Assembly: GCF_010450875.1 (NCBI RefSeq)
Contig: NZ_CP048422.1
Span: forward strand, 3,259,001-3,323,000
DNA: 64,000 nucleotides
Source: Sphingomonas insulae
Lineage (GTDB): Bacteria > Pseudomonadota > Alphaproteobacteria > Sphingomonadales > Sphingomonadaceae
Direction: 5' to 3'
The notes beneath the pieces are model-generated. The model had not been told where the DNA came from. It saw only the letters and a program-made list of their open reading frames with translations, and made no database searches. This document shows, one piece after another, positions 18,094-27,101 of the stretch. Both the position numbers and the translations under genes were made by a program. Position 1 is the first letter of the stretch, and every line of letters starts with the position of its first letter.

Positions 18094-18882
18094 TCAATCG
18101 TGCAGATGCGGGAACAGCATGCCCTTGATGTTGATCGTCAGTTGCAGGTTCAGCGCATGGTCCATCTGCGCCCGCGCGCCCGTCCGCCCCGGACGGAATT
18201 GGTTGAGATAGCCGATATCCGCCATCATCCGCGGTCCGACCGGCAGCATCAGCCCGACGATGTTGCGCATCCGCTCATAGCCGCTGCGCTGTCCCCAGCG
18301 TGTCGAATTGGGCAGGAAAAAGCTTTCGTGGCTGACGAACAGCGCCGTCTTCCCCCTCCCCAGCCGGTGATTGTAGCGGACCAGCGGCCGGATGCGAAAG
18401 CCGACCTCGTCGCCGCGGGGGTTGAAGCGCTCGTCCACCCGGAACCGCGTCGTCACCGGCCCGAACGTGCCGACCATTTGCTGGCGGAACCGGTCCTCGT
18501 CCGCGCCGGTGTTGCCGTTGTGCGCACCGACCTTGCGATACCCGAAGCCCAGCTCGATCCCCCTGGCCGCCTTCACGCCCAGCAACGCACCGAATTCGGT
18601 CTGGTACAGCCCGTCCTGCCGATCGCTGAACCGCGCGATCTGCTCCAGCGTTACCCGCACGTCGTCGGTCAACGGCACATTGGTGTTGATCTGCGTCCAC
18701 AGCTGCGCGTCTTCCTGCTGCGCGCGTGCCGGCATGGACCAACAGGCAAAACCCAAACCGTACAGACGCACGGCATTGGAAAGAACGGAATAAAGGTTAG
18801 CACGGCCGAACACGCGCATCAGGTACGCCGCGACAATCCAAATGTCACCGCCGATCGCTCGAAATACACGCCTTGACTGCAT
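18094..18882 (-). CDS. DUF2490 outer-membrane-like protein
   Basis: Up to 262 residues, matching the DUF2490 pattern: QLWTQINTNVPLTDDVRVTLEQIARFSD, then alternating beta strands typical of a small outer-membrane barrel (GIELGFGYRKV, FRVDERFNPRG, PLVRYNHRLG). Function of the family is unknown. The ATG at 18882 has AGTAGGA almost abutting it; the ATG at 18819 gives a cleaner signal peptide ending at MPARAQ. The first 130 bases are lower in GC than the rest. It diverges from the lipoprotein gene at 18928, so their promoters share or overlap the 45-bp gap. Confidence 0.75.
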   Translation of the reverse strand: MQSRRVFRAIGGDIWIVAAYLMRVFGRANLYSVLSNAVRLYGLGFACWSMPARAQQEDAQLWTQINTNVPLTDDVRVTLEQIARFSDRQDGLYQTEFGALLGVKAARGIELGFGYRKVGAHNGNTGADEDRFRQQMVGTFGPVTTRFRVDERFNPRGDEVGFRIRPLVRYNHRLGRGKTALFVSHESFFLPNSTRWGQRSGYERMRNIVGLMLPVGPRMMADIGYLNQFRPGRTGARAQMDHALNLQLTINIKGMLFPHLHD

Positions 18883-18927
18883 ATCCTACTCGATCGATAG
18901 TGTATGAACACTTCGGGAGGGAACAGC

Positions 18928-19764
18928 ATGCGCACGTTCGTCACCTCGGTCGGCATCGCAACCCTGACGCTGGCCGGGTGCAGCAAGGCCCCCGAAGAGG
19001 CCGATCCCGGCCCGACACTTGGCAACGCCAGCACCGCCGGCCTCGCCTTCACCTACGCTTACAATCTGACGCTCCCCGCCCGCGCGATCGACGAATTACA
19101 GGAAGCGCACGCCGCCGCTTGCGAGGCGCTGGGTCCTCAGCGCTGCCGGATCACCGGCATCACCTACGATGTCGACCGCGCAGGGGATGTCTCTGCCAGC
19201 CTGTCCGCCAACGTCGCCGCGCCGCTCGCCCGTCGCTTCGGCCGCGATGCGGTGACCGCAGCCGAACGCGCCGGCGCGACGCTGACCGGCGCGCATATCG
19301 GCGGGACGGAGGCCGCGCTGGAGGAAAGCGCCGCCGCCGGTCAGTCGGTCGATGCGCAGACCGACCTCGCCCGGATCGATCGCGAACTCGCCCGGTCGGA
19401 CCTGCCCGCGGCGGAACGAACCGAGCTTCAGGCGCAGCGTGCCGGCCGCCTCGCCGACCAGCGCACCGCCGCCGCCGCGCGATCGGGCGCGCGGGACAGC
19501 ATCGTCACCGCCCCGGTCAGCTTCAACTATGCCACCGGACGCGGCTCGGGCTTCGCCAACCAGTTGCGCGATTCGGGCGACACCGCGCTCAATTCCGCTG
19601 CCGCCACGTTCGGCGCTGCGATCTGGCTGGTCGCCGCACTCGGCCCGCCCTTCCTTGCGCTGCTGGTGGTCATCCTGCTCTGGATCTACTTCGCTCGTCC
19701 GCTGTGGCGGCGCCTGCTCGCGATCACTGCACGCGGCGATGGCACACCCTACGACCCCGCATGA
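18928..19764 (+). CDS. Putative DUF4349-like lipoprotein
   Basis: 278 residues. The ATG at 18928 follows GGGAGG at seven bases, and an ATG 24 bases upstream lacks such a site. The N-terminus is a lipoprotein signal with lipobox LAGC (lipidated Cys near residue 18). A soluble region with FTYAYNLTLPARAIDELQEAH and a central Ala/Arg-rich coiled-coil-like stretch (TDLARIDRELARSDLPAAE) precedes one C-terminal membrane helix (FLALLVVILLWIYFA) and a short basic tail. This plan resembles DUF4349 proteins; molecular role unknown. It stands alone upstream of purC. Confidence 0.7.
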   Translation: MRTFVTSVGIATLTLAGCSKAPEEADPGPTLGNASTAGLAFTYAYNLTLPARAIDELQEAHAAACEALGPQRCRITGITYDVDRAGDVSASLSANVAAPLARRFGRDAVTAAERAGATLTGAHIGGTEAALEESAAAGQSVDAQTDLARIDRELARSDLPAAERTELQAQRAGRLADQRTAAAARSGARDSIVTAPVSFNYATGRGSGFANQLRDSGDTALNSAAATFGAAIWLVAALGPPFLALLVVILLWIYFARPLWRRLLAITARGDGTPYDPA

Positions 19765-19800
19765 TCCACACCGATTGCACCCCCGCCCCCCTTCCCTTAT

Positions 19801-19850
19801 AGCCCCGGCCATTCCGGCCCCGGCCCGCGATCGCTCGCGCCGCCGGGGCT
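19801..19850 (+). terminator. Weak terminator-like inverted repeat before purC
   Basis: Perfect 9-base arms (AGCCCCGGC at 19801-19809, GCCGGGGCT at 19842-19850) flank a 32-base interval and are followed by GCTCTTTTC. It could end the lipoprotein transcript or fold in the purC leader. The large loop makes this tentative. Confidence 0.3.
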
Positions 19851-19872
19851 GCTCTTTTCAGGGGAACCGCGC

Positions 19873-20652
19873 ATGGCTCGCCGCCGGCAGATCTACGAAG
19901 GCAAGGCCAAGATCCTGTACGAGGGTCCCGAACCCGGCACGCTGATCCAGTATTTCAAGGACGACGCCACCGCGTTCAACGCCCAGAAAAAGGGTACGAT
20001 CAACGGCAAGGGCGTGCTCAACAACCGGATTTCCGAGCACATCTTCACGCTGCTCGACGCCATCGGCGTGCCGACCCACTTCATCCGCCGCCTCAACATG
20101 CGCGAACAGCTGATCCGCCAGGTCGAGATCGTGCCGATCGAGGTCGTGGTGCGCAACGTCGCCGCCGGCTCGCTGTCGAAGCGGCTCGGGATCGAAGAGG
20201 GCGTGAAGCTGCCCCGCACGATCATCGAATATTATTACAAGGACGATGCGCTCGGCGATCCGATGATCTCCGACGAACATATCGCCGCGTTCGGCTGGGC
20301 GAGCCAGGAGGAGATGCACGACATCGCCGACCTCGCGATCCGCGTGAACGACTTCCTCACCGGGCTGTTCGCCGGCGTCGGCATCAAGCTGGTCGACTTC
20401 AAGCTGGAATTCGGCCGCATCTGGGACAACGACTACGGCCGCATCATCCTGGCGGACGAGATCAGCCCCGACGGCTGCCGCCTGTGGGACATGGATACCA
20501 ACGAAAAGATGGACAAGGACCGCTTCCGCCGCGACCTGGGCGGCGAGGCGGAGGCCTATCAGGAGGTCGCGCGCCGCCTCGGCCTGATGCCGGAGGGCGA
20601 GGATAGCGCCGTGCTCGACCTCGACAGCCACCGCAAGCGCCGGGGGAAGTAG
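19873..20652 (+). CDS. purC: SAICAR synthetase
   Basis: 259 residues. Phosphoribosylaminoimidazole-succinocarboxamide synthase joins aspartate to CAIR in purine synthesis using ATP. Family motifs are [11 protein letters not shown] at the N-terminus, [37 protein letters not shown] and [13 protein letters not shown]. The ATG at 19873 follows AGGGGAA. It is the first gene of purC-purS-purQ, with purS one base after its stop, so the three are clearly an operon. purL, which forms the FGAM synthase complex with PurS and PurQ, is not in the window. Confidence 0.98.
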   Translation: MARRRQIYEGKAKILYEGPEPGTLIQYFKDDATAFNAQKKGTINGKGVLNNRISEHIFTLLDAIGVPTHFIRRLNMREQLIRQVEIVPIEVVVRNVAAGSLSKRLGIEEGVKLPRTIIEYYYKDDALGDPMISDEHIAAFGWASQEEMHDIADLAIRVNDFLTGLFAGVGIKLVDFKLEFGRIWDNDYGRIILADEISPDGCRLWDMDTNEKMDKDRFRRDLGGEAEAYQEVARRLGLMPEGEDSAVLDLDSHRKRRGK

Positions 20653-20653
20653 G

Positions 20654-20884
20654 ATGAAGCTGCGTATCTTCGTGACCCTCAAGCCCGGCGTGCTCGACCC
20701 GCAGGGGCGCGCCATCCATCACGCGCTGGGATCGCTCGGTTTCGCGGGCGTCGACGACGTCCGCGCCGGCAAGGTGTTCGAACTGGAAGTGGCCGATACG
20801 ACCACCGACGATGCGATCGATGGCATGTGCCGCCAGCTGCTGGCCAACACCGTGATCGAGAATTATCGCGTGGAGCGGATCTGA
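20654..20884 (+). CDS. purS: FGAM synthase subunit PurS
   Basis: 76 residues, the usual PurS size. It bridges PurQ and PurL in the three-part formylglycinamidine ribonucleotide synthase. Visible signatures are the N-terminal strand [17 protein letters not shown] and FELEV, with [17 protein letters not shown] at the C-terminus. The gene lies one base after purC and one base before purQ. Confidence 0.97.
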   Translation: MKLRIFVTLKPGVLDPQGRAIHHALGSLGFAGVDDVRAGKVFELEVADTTTDDAIDGMCRQLLANTVIENYRVERI

Positions 20885-20885
20885 C

Positions 20886-21554
20886 ATGAACACCGCGGTC
20901 ATCGTCTTCCCCGGCTCCAATTGCGACCGCGACCTCGCCGTCGCGCTCGAAGCGGTGACCGGCGTCGCGCCGACCATGGTCTGGCACGGCGACACCGAGC
21001 TGCCCGACGGCATCGGCCTCGTCGCCGTGCCCGGCGGTTTCTCCTATGGCGATTACCTGCGCTCGGGCGCGATCGCGGCGCGGTCGCCGATCATGCAGGC
21101 GGTCGTCGAACGGGCGGGCAAGGGCCTTCCCGTCCTCGGCGTCTGCAACGGTTTCCAGGTGCTGACCGAAGCCGGCCTGCTGCCGGGTGCGCTGATGCGC
21201 AATGCCGGTCTCAATTTCGTCTGCCGCGACGTCGCGCTGACGATCGACAACGCCGCCTCGGCCTTTACCGCCCGATATGCCGCGGGTGAGACCATCCGCG
21301 TGCCGGTCGCCCACCACGACGGAAACTACTTCGCCGACGACGCCACCCTCGACCGCCTCGAAGGCGAAGGCCGCGTCGCCTTCCGCTATGGCGAGCAGGT
21401 CAACGGCTCGGCCCGCAACATCGCCGGTATCCTCAATGCCGGCGGCAACGTGCTCGGTATGATGCCCCATCCCGAACGCAAGATCGAGGTCGCCCACGGC
21501 GGCACCGACGGCCGCCGCCTGTTCGAAGGCGTGCTGGAAACGATTGCCGCCTGA
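20886..21554 (+). CDS. purQ: FGAM synthase glutaminase subunit PurQ
   Basis: 222 residues. Class I glutamine amidotransferase that delivers ammonia to PurL. The nucleophile is Cys87 in VLGVCNGFQ; the His-Glu pair is in MMPHPERK near residues 194-198. The N-terminus [14 protein letters not shown] and [16 protein letters not shown] are typical of the separate (non-fused) PurQ found in alphaproteobacteria. Last gene of the purCSQ run; a short palindromic repeat follows the stop codon. Confidence 0.98.
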   Translation: MNTAVIVFPGSNCDRDLAVALEAVTGVAPTMVWHGDTELPDGIGLVAVPGGFSYGDYLRSGAIAARSPIMQAVVERAGKGLPVLGVCNGFQVLTEAGLLPGALMRNAGLNFVCRDVALTIDNAASAFTARYAAGETIRVPVAHHDGNYFADDATLDRLEGEGRVAFRYGEQVNGSARNIAGILNAGGNVLGMMPHPERKIEVAHGGTDGRRLFEGVLETIAA

Positions 21555-21559
21555 TAAAT

Positions 21560-21612
21560 CCCTCTCCCATCGGGAGAGGGAGGGAGCCGCGCAGCGGCGG
21601 AAGGGTAAGGGC
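21560..21612. repeat. Short interspersed palindromic repeat
   Basis: CCCTCTCCC-ATC-GGGAGAGGG (21560-21580), a perfect 9-bp stem with a 3-base loop, followed by GAGCCGCGCAGCGGCGGAAG. This composition resembles a small intergenic repeat seen many times in sphingomonad and xanthomonad genomes. There is no T tract, so it is not a standard intrinsic terminator. Confidence 0.5.
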
Positions 21613-21867
21613 AACCGGGACGCCCCTCCTTCGCCCCCGCCGCGCAGCAGTCATCAACTCCTTGGGGATGCCGGACGGGACGACGAATCGGGCGCCGGCG
21701 CGCCGCTTCGCCGTCCCGCGCCCGCCGTGTTGGACGCCCCCGACCGCAAGCCGCTGATCCGAAAGCCGGATCACGAGCCGCTGCCCTACACCCATGCGCC
21801 GCCTTACGCCGTCGCCCGCGGCAATCCCTGCCGGCACGCGCCTTCTCAGCATCCGATCATCGCCAAA

Positions 21868-21897
21868 ACGGAAACGATAACCTCCGTAAGTTTCCGT
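21868..21897. repeat. 8-bp inverted repeat (ACGGAAAC / GTTTCCGT)
   Basis: Perfect arms at 21868-21875 and 21890-21897 flank 14 bases in a locally AT-rich patch, 41 bases past the 3' end of the transporter gene. Could be an RNA stem at the end of the transporter transcript or a protein-binding site; no flanking T tract. Confidence 0.35.
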
Positions 21898-21937
21898 ACG
21901 AGTGCCCCACTTGTTTATGTTGTTCAGCTTTGCAGGC

Positions 21938-22678
21938 TCAGACCCGCGTGGCGAACGGGGTAAAATCGGTCTCCCGATCGAACACGTCGACGCCCTCCGC
22001 CCGCTTCAGCGCGGCCACGACGACATAGGTGACCGGGGTCAGCACAACCTCCCACGCCACCTTGAGCGCCCATTGCGTCAGCATCACCGTCACGACCAGG
22101 GCCGGGGTGAAGCCCGCCGCACCCAGGAAGGCGAGCGGATAGAAGATCAGGCTGTCCACCCCCTCGCCCAGCACCGTCGATCCGATGGTCCGCGCCCACA
22201 GGTGCCTGCCCTCGCTCCACAATTTCATCCGTGCCATGACGTAGGAATTGACGAACTCGCCCGCCCAGAACGCGCACACGCTCGCCAGCACGATCCGCGG
22301 CACCTGCCCGAAGATGGTCGCATAGGCCGCCTGGTTGGTCCACGTCGGCGCCGGCGGCAGCGCGACGACGACATAAGCCATGAACGCCATGAACACCACC
22401 GCGGCGGTCCCCGCCCAGATCACCCGCCGCGCGCGGGCGTAGCCATAGACTTCGGTCAGCACGTCGCCGATGACGTAGCTGATCGGAAAGAACAGGATGC
22501 CCGCCCCAAAGGGCCATGGCCCGATGCCCGGCAGCACGATCTGCGCGACCTTGCCCGCCCCGATCACGTTCGACAGCAGCAGGATCGCGACGAACGCCGC
22601 CATGACGAAATCGTAATAGCGGAACGACTGCCCGCCCATCGCGCCGGCATCCACCGCGCGCCCGTCACCATTGCTCAT
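21938..22678 (-). CDS. VUT-family membrane transporter (queuosine precursor type, YhhQ-like)
   Basis: About 246 residues with six hydrophobic segments. Family hallmarks are LLLSNVIGAGKV, FFPISYVIGDVLTEVYGYARARRVIW and STVLGEGVDSLIFYPLAF. VUT/YhhQ proteins import queuosine precursors (preQ0 or preQ1) across the inner membrane; that role is by family. The ATG at 22678 starts the conserved protein; a GTG further out (22729) would reach almost into the tRNA gene. It is divergent from tRNA-Arg, 59 bases away. No preQ1 riboswitch could be recognised in that short leader. Confidence 0.88.
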   Translation of the reverse strand: MSNGDGRAVDAGAMGGQSFRYYDFVMAAFVAILLLSNVIGAGKVAQIVLPGIGPWPFGAGILFFPISYVIGDVLTEVYGYARARRVIWAGTAAVVFMAFMAYVVVALPPAPTWTNQAAYATIFGQVPRIVLASVCAFWAGEFVNSYVMARMKLWSEGRHLWARTIGSTVLGEGVDSLIFYPLAFLGAAGFTPALVVTVMLTQWALKVAWEVVLTPVTYVVVAALKRAEGVDVFDRETDFTPFATRV

Positions 22679-22737
22679 GGATCGTGTATATGGCGGTTCC
22701 AGTCCGGCGCAAACCACGCTAACCGGCACTCACGCGC

Positions 22738-22814
22738 GCGCCCGTAGTTCAACTGGATAGAGCACGAGCCTTCTAAGCTTGGAGTTGCAGGTTCGAATCC
22801 TGCCGGGCGCGCCA
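22738..22814 (+). tRNA. tRNA-Arg (anticodon TCT)
   Basis: 77 bases including an encoded CCA end. The acceptor stem GCGCCCG pairs with CGGGCGC, followed by G and CCA. The anticodon stem CGAGC/GCTTG encloses CTTCTAA, giving TCT, which reads AGA. The T arm GCAGG-TTCGAAT-CCTGC is perfect. Confidence 0.97.
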
Positions 22815-22901
22815 GTCCCCTGTGTCAGGGCCACGAACGGGCCAGCCGCCGCCAGCGGGCGACGGCTGATCGTCGGCATTGCCGCGCCCCTTGCCGCCGG
22901 A

Positions 22902-24449
22902 TCAGAGGATATCCAGCATCACCACCGACTTTGGTGGCAACGTCACCCGCAGCGTCCCTCCCGCCAGCGCCGCGCCGGTGAAGGCGACGGGCACCACCGC
23001 GTTCGGCGTGTCGAACGTGTTGTGCGCATCCATCGCTGCGGCGGTCAGGATACGGCCGCCGACCGCCCCACCAGTGACGCCCTCCAGCTTTACCGAGACG
23101 GTCGCGGGCTGGTTTGGATCGACGTTGGTCAACCCCATGTGGACGACGCCATCGGTGCCGCGCACCGCGCTGGCGCTGACCGCCTTCAACACCCACTGAT
23201 TCTTGGCATACCAGCGCGACTGTACCTCGACGGGCAGCACGATGCCGTCCTGATAATCCTTGTACAGGTCGAACACCCAATAGGTCGGCGTCCTGACCAT
23301 GCGGTTGCCGTCGGTCAGCAGCATCGCCTGCAATACGTTGACCATCTGGGCGACGTTGGCGCCGCGCAGGCGATCGGTGTGGCGGGCGAAGATGTCGAAG
23401 TTCAGGCTGGCCACCAGCGCGTCGCGCAGTGAGTTCTGCTGGTACAGGAAGCCAGGATGGCTGCCCGGTTCCTGATCGTACCAGGTCCCCCATTCGTCGA
23501 CCAGCAACGCCACGCGCTTGCCGGGATCGTATTTGTCCATGATCGCGGCGTGCCGGGCGATCAGCTCTTCCATCTTGGTCGTCTTGACCAGCGTCCGCGC
23601 CCACTGGTCCTCGTCGAACCCGGTCGCGGCCCCCTTGTGCTTCCAGTCATAGGGAATGGTGTAATAATGCACGCCGATACCCTCGAACGCCCGCGCCGCC
23701 TCGCGCATCATCACGTCCGTCCAGGTATAATCCTCGGAATTGGCGCCGCTGGCGATCTTCATCACCTTCTGGCCCTCCGGCATCTTGATGAAGGTGCTGT
23801 AGCGACGGGTGACGTCCGCAGCATATTCGGGCCGCATGTTGCCGCCGCAGCCCCACAGTTCGTTGCCGATGCCGAACATCGGCAAGGCCCAGGGCGTCTT
23901 GCGACCGTTGGCGGCACGTTCCCGCGCCAAGCTCGACCCACTCGGGGAGGTCATGTACTCGACCCATTCCGCCATCTCGCTCGGCGTGCCGTTGCCGACG
24001 TTGCCCGAAACATAGGGTTCGGCGCCCAGCATCTCGGAATAGTTCATGAACTCGTGGGTGCCGACCGCATTGTCCTCGGTCACGCCGCCCCAGTTGGTGT
24101 TGATCTTGACCTTGCGCTTCGACGGGGCGCCAATGCCCTCGCGCCAGTGATATTCGTCGGCGAAGCATCCACCCGGCCAGCGCACGACGGGAACCCGGAT
24201 CGCCTTCAACGCCTCCAGCACGTCGCGGCGATAGCCGTCGACGTTGGGAATGCGGCTGCCCTTGCCGACCCAGATGCCGCCATAGATGCCGGTGCCGAGA
24301 TGTTCGGCGAACTGACCGAAAATACGCTTGTCGAATTTGGGGGCGGGCCGGTCGCCATGCACGGTGACCGTCTCGGCCGGGGCGCTCGCATCCTGCGCCA
24401 CCGCAGGCGCGGCAAGGATCAGGGCCAGCGCGGTCAGCCACGTCTTCAT
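22902..24449 (-). CDS. GH51 alpha-L-arabinofuranosidase, exported
   Basis: 515 residues. Retaining arabinofuranosidase: acid/base Glu197 in FGIGNELWGCGG and nucleophile Glu319 in LLVDEWGTWY, with WPGGCFADEYHWREGIG typical of family GH51. A C-terminal beta-sandwich follows the TIM barrel. A signal peptide (TWLTALALILAAPAVAQ) sends it to the periplasm; many studied GH51 enzymes are cytoplasmic. The ATG at 24449 follows GGAG at eight bases; the longer frame to 24584 has no support. It stands alone between tRNA-Arg and guaA, not next to a transporter, with a candidate operator at 24574-24584. Confidence 0.94.
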   Translation of the reverse strand: MKTWLTALALILAAPAVAQDASAPAETVTVHGDRPAPKFDKRIFGQFAEHLGTGIYGGIWVGKGSRIPNVDGYRRDVLEALKAIRVPVVRWPGGCFADEYHWREGIGAPSKRKVKINTNWGGVTEDNAVGTHEFMNYSEMLGAEPYVSGNVGNGTPSEMAEWVEYMTSPSGSSLARERAANGRKTPWALPMFGIGNELWGCGGNMRPEYAADVTRRYSTFIKMPEGQKVMKIASGANSEDYTWTDVMMREAARAFEGIGVHYYTIPYDWKHKGAATGFDEDQWARTLVKTTKMEELIARHAAIMDKYDPGKRVALLVDEWGTWYDQEPGSHPGFLYQQNSLRDALVASLNFDIFARHTDRLRGANVAQMVNVLQAMLLTDGNRMVRTPTYWVFDLYKDYQDGIVLPVEVQSRWYAKNQWVLKAVSASAVRGTDGVVHMGLTNVDPNQPATVSVKLEGVTGGAVGGRILTAAAMDAHNTFDTPNAVVPVAFTGAALAGGTLRVTLPPKSVVMLDIL

Positions 24450-24573
24450 CGCTTCGTCTCCGTTCCACGGCGCACGGCGAGCGTGCGCGATCGTTCGTGG
24501 GGAGTTGCGATCCGGCCCGCCGGGCGTTCCCCCGACGTCCCGGTATGGTTGCCCCACCCCCCTCACCACCGTC

Positions 24574-24584
24574 TTGTCAGACAA
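24574..24584. promoter_or_regulatory. Palindromic operator candidate upstream of GH51
   Basis: TTGTCAGACAA is a perfect palindrome around a central base and fits the T-n-GT-n3-AC-n-A pattern bound by FadR-subfamily GntR regulators. It is 125 bases before the GH51 start. On the minus strand a TTGACC -35-like hexamer lies just upstream (24601-24596). No GntR gene is in the window. Confidence 0.35.
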
Positions 24585-24631
24585 CAGGAGGGTTAGGTCA
24601 AGACCGCTGGATCAATCCCGCGACGACGCGG

Positions 24632-26188
24632 TCATTCCCACTCGATCGTGCCGGGCGGCTTCGACGTATAGTCGTATACGACGCGGTTGACGCCCTTCAC
24701 CTCGTTGACGATCCGGGTGGCGACGCGCGGCAGGAAGTCGCTCGGGAAATCGAACACCTCCGCGGTCATGCCGTCGGTCGAGGTGACGGCGCGCAAGGCG
24801 AGGACGTGGTCGTAGGTGCGGCCGTCGCCCATCACGCCGACGGTGCGGACCGGCAGCAGCACCGCGAAGGCCTGCCAGATCGCATCGTAGAGGCCGGCGT
24901 TGCGGATTTCCTCTAGATACACCGCATCCGCCTTGCGCAGGATATCGCACCGTTCCTTCGTCACCTCGCCGGGGATGCGGATGGCCAGACCGGGCCCGGG
25001 GAACGGGTGGCGGCCGACGAACACGTCGGGCAGCCCCAACTCGCGACCCAGCGCGCGGACCTCGTCCTTGAACAGTTCGCGCAGCGGCTCGACCAGCTTC
25101 ATGTTCATGCGTTCGGGCAGGCCGCCCACATTGTGGTGGCTCTTGATCGTCACCGACGGGCCACCGGTGAAGCTGACGCTTTCGATGACGTCGGGATAGA
25201 GCGTCCCCTGCGCCAGGAATTCCGCACCGCCGATCTTCTTCGCCTCCGCCTCGAACACGTCGATGAAGGTCTTGCCGATGAACTTGCGCTTGGCCTCGGG
25301 ATCGGTGACGCCGGCAAGGCCGTTCATGAACAGCGTCTGTGCCTGCACATGGACGAGCGGGATGTTGTAATGGCCGCGGAACAGGCCGACGACCTGCTCG
25401 GCCTCCCCAGCGCGCAGGATGCCGCCATCTACGAAGACGCAGGCCAGCTGATCGCCGATCGCCTCGTGGATCAGCAGCGCCGCCACGGACGAATCCACGC
25501 CGCCCGACAGGCCGCAGATGACCTTGCCCTTGCCGACCTGCGCGCGGATCTCGGCGATCTTCGCCTCGCGAAACTCAGCCATCGTCCAGTCACCGGCGAG
25601 GCCGCAGACGTGGCGGGCGAAGTTGGCGATCAGTTTGCCGCCGTCGGGGGTGTGGACGACCTCCGGGTGGAACTGGACGCCGTAGAAGCGGCGTGCCTCG
25701 TCGGCGACGATGGCAAACGGTGCACCTTCCGACGTGGCGACGGGTACGAAGCCGGGCGGCAGCGCGTCGACCTTGTCGCCGTGGCTCATCCACACCTGGT
25801 GCCGCTCGCCCTCCGCCCACAGGCCGTGGAACAGGCCACAGTCGGACTTCACGTCGACGAACGCCTTGCCGAATTCGCCGCCATCGCCCGAGATGACGAC
25901 GTTACCGCCGAGCTGCGCGCTCATGAGCTGCTGGCCGTAGCAGATGCCGAGGATCGGGATTCCCGCCTCGAAGAAGCGCTGCGGCGCGCGGGGTGACGTC
26001 GCCAGCGTCACCGAGGCCGGGCCGCCCGACAGGATGATGCCGGCAGGCTGCATCCGGTCGAACGCCTCTTCGGCGGACTGGAAGGGGGCGATCTCGCTAT
26101 AGACCCCCGCCTCGCGGACGCGGCGCGCGATGAGCTGCGTCACCTGGCTGCCGAAATCGACGATGAGGATGCTGTCGGTGTGCTGCAT
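24632..26188 (-). CDS. guaA: GMP synthase (glutamine-hydrolysing)
   Basis: 518 residues, usual length. The N-terminal class I amidotransferase has Cys83 in GICYGQQL; the ATP pyrophosphatase has the PP-loop [10 protein letters not shown], and the C-terminal dimerisation domain ends [11 protein letters not shown]. It makes GMP from XMP, ATP and glutamine in the cytoplasm. The ATG at 26188 begins the conserved [15 protein letters not shown]; the 33 extra upstream codons are rejected. It is on the same strand as the ribosomal cluster but separated from rplQ by an intrinsic terminator. Confidence 0.98.
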   Translation of the reverse strand: MQHTDSILIVDFGSQVTQLIARRVREAGVYSEIAPFQSAEEAFDRMQPAGIILSGGPASVTLATSPRAPQRFFEAGIPILGICYGQQLMSAQLGGNVVISGDGGEFGKAFVDVKSDCGLFHGLWAEGERHQVWMSHGDKVDALPPGFVPVATSEGAPFAIVADEARRFYGVQFHPEVVHTPDGGKLIANFARHVCGLAGDWTMAEFREAKIAEIRAQVGKGKVICGLSGGVDSSVAALLIHEAIGDQLACVFVDGGILRAGEAEQVVGLFRGHYNIPLVHVQAQTLFMNGLAGVTDPEAKRKFIGKTFIDVFEAEAKKIGGAEFLAQGTLYPDVIESVSFTGGPSVTIKSHHNVGGLPERMNMKLVEPLRELFKDEVRALGRELGLPDVFVGRHPFPGPGLAIRIPGEVTKERCDILRKADAVYLEEIRNAGLYDAIWQAFAVLLPVRTVGVMGDGRTYDHVLALRAVTSTDGMTAEVFDFPSDFLPRVATRIVNEVKGVNRVVYDYTSKPPGTIEWE

Positions 26189-26299
26189 GGGCGCAGGCCT
26201 TAGCGGCCATGTCCGCGCAGGCCAAGCCCGGCCGGCGGCGCGAAGCACCCGTTCCCCGACGCGGCTGTGCCGCGGCGGGTCTCTCATGTGAATCGCACG

Positions 26300-26328
26300 A
26301 AAAAGGCCGCACCAGCGATGGTGCGGCC
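26300..26328 (-). terminator. Intrinsic terminator of the alpha operon (after rplQ)
   Basis: On the minus strand a perfect 10-bp stem (GGCCGCACCA / TGGTGCGGCC) with a 4-base loop is followed by TTTTTC, 99 bases beyond the rplQ stop. The other face carries an interrupted T tract, so a weak plus-strand activity is possible. Confidence 0.9.
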
Positions 26329-26427
26329 TCTTTCTGTGTCAGCGACCCGGCAAAGCCGTGTCGGCGGACGTCAACGTAGCGACGCCGGCCCGATTAGGCC
26401 TGAGCCTCGATCCAGCTTCGCTGGCTC

Positions 26428-26850
26428 TTATGCCGCCTCGTCGAAATCCTCGTCCGTCTGGACCGGGCCCGAATCCTGACCCTTGGCCGAAACGTCGCGG
26501 TCGACGAATTCGATGATCGCCATCGGCGAGGCGTCCGACGCACGGATGCCAGCCTTGATGACGCGGGTGTAGCCGCCGTTACGGTCGGCATAGCGCGACG
26601 CGAGGACGTCGAACAGCTTCACCAGCTGCGCATCGTCGAGCAGGCGCGCATGCGCCAGACGACGGTTGGACAGGCCACCCTTCTTCGCCAGCGTGATGAG
26701 CTTTTCGACGTAGGGACGCAGTTCCTTCGCCTTGGCGAGGGTCGTGGTGATCTGCTCATGCTTGATGAGCGCGGCCGACATGTTGCGGAACAGGGCCGTA
26801 CGATGGGCCGAGGTACGCTGCAGCTTACGACCGCCAACGCGATGACGCAT
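26428..26850 (-). CDS. rplQ: 50S ribosomal protein L17
   Basis: 140 residues. The conserved core [20 protein letters not shown], the basic helix [16 protein letters not shown] and NRRLAHARL identify L17, which sits near the exit tunnel on 23S rRNA. A C-terminal acidic tail (TDEDFDEAA) extends it beyond the about 116 residues of many homologues. Last gene of the alpha segment, 251 bases after rpoA, an unusually wide gap filled with palindromes. Confidence 0.98.
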   Translation of the reverse strand: MRHRVGGRKLQRTSAHRTALFRNMSAALIKHEQITTTLAKAKELRPYVEKLITLAKKGGLSNRRLAHARLLDDAQLVKLFDVLASRYADRNGGYTRVIKAGIRASDASPMAIIEFVDRDVSAKGQDSGPVQTDEDFDEAA

Positions 26851-26982
26851 GAGTAATTCCTTCGTTCGTTAAGGGGCCGTTTGACGGAAACCCCAGACCA
26901 GGCGGTGCGATAACGGGCCACCGCCCTCAACCCGTCGATAGTCACGAAAGTCGCACTTGTGAGGGTGCGGCTTCGGGGGCCG

Positions 26983-27015
26983 CGTGACCGGTGCGGCGAA
27001 GCCGCACCGGTCACG
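26983..27015. repeat. 15-bp perfect palindrome between rpoA and rplQ
   Basis: CGTGACCGGTGCGGC, loop GAA, then the exact complement. It is one of two strong stems in the 251-bp rpoA-rplQ gap and has no T tract. It may act as an mRNA processing or stability element. Confidence 0.6.
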
Positions 27016-27072
27016 TCGAACGGGTCAGGGTCTTCGTCGCCTCCCCGCCCGTCGGCCGGGCTTTCGCCGTCT

Positions 27073-27095
27073 CGCGGATAGCGTGGCTATCCGCG
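27073..27095. repeat. 10-bp stem-loop six bases after the rpoA stop
   Basis: CGCGGATAGC, loop GTG, GCTATCCGCG, a perfect stem six bases beyond the rpoA stop codon. Its flanks (TTTCGCCGTCT before, TGC after) resemble those of the stem after fusA although the stem sequences differ. Confidence 0.6.
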
Positions 27096-27101
27096 TGCGG
27101 C

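Larger units (their letters stand above)
21555..21937. other. 383-bp convergent gap after purQ
   Basis: No credible gene. It holds a CCCTCTCCC palindromic repeat near the purQ stop (21560-21612), a GC-rich middle without structure that I can recognise, and an inverted repeat at 21868-21897. The transporter gene comes in from the other side and ends at 21938. Confidence 0.6.

Noticed and set aside
21560..21580. CCCTCTCCC hairpin as terminator of purQ
   Set aside because: Good stem but no T tract; its sequence looks like an interspersed repeat, so it is listed as a repeat.
22679..22737. preQ1 riboswitch before the VUT transporter
   Set aside because: The 59-base leader lacks the AT-rich pseudoknot tail and C-rich loop expected of preQ1 riboswitches.
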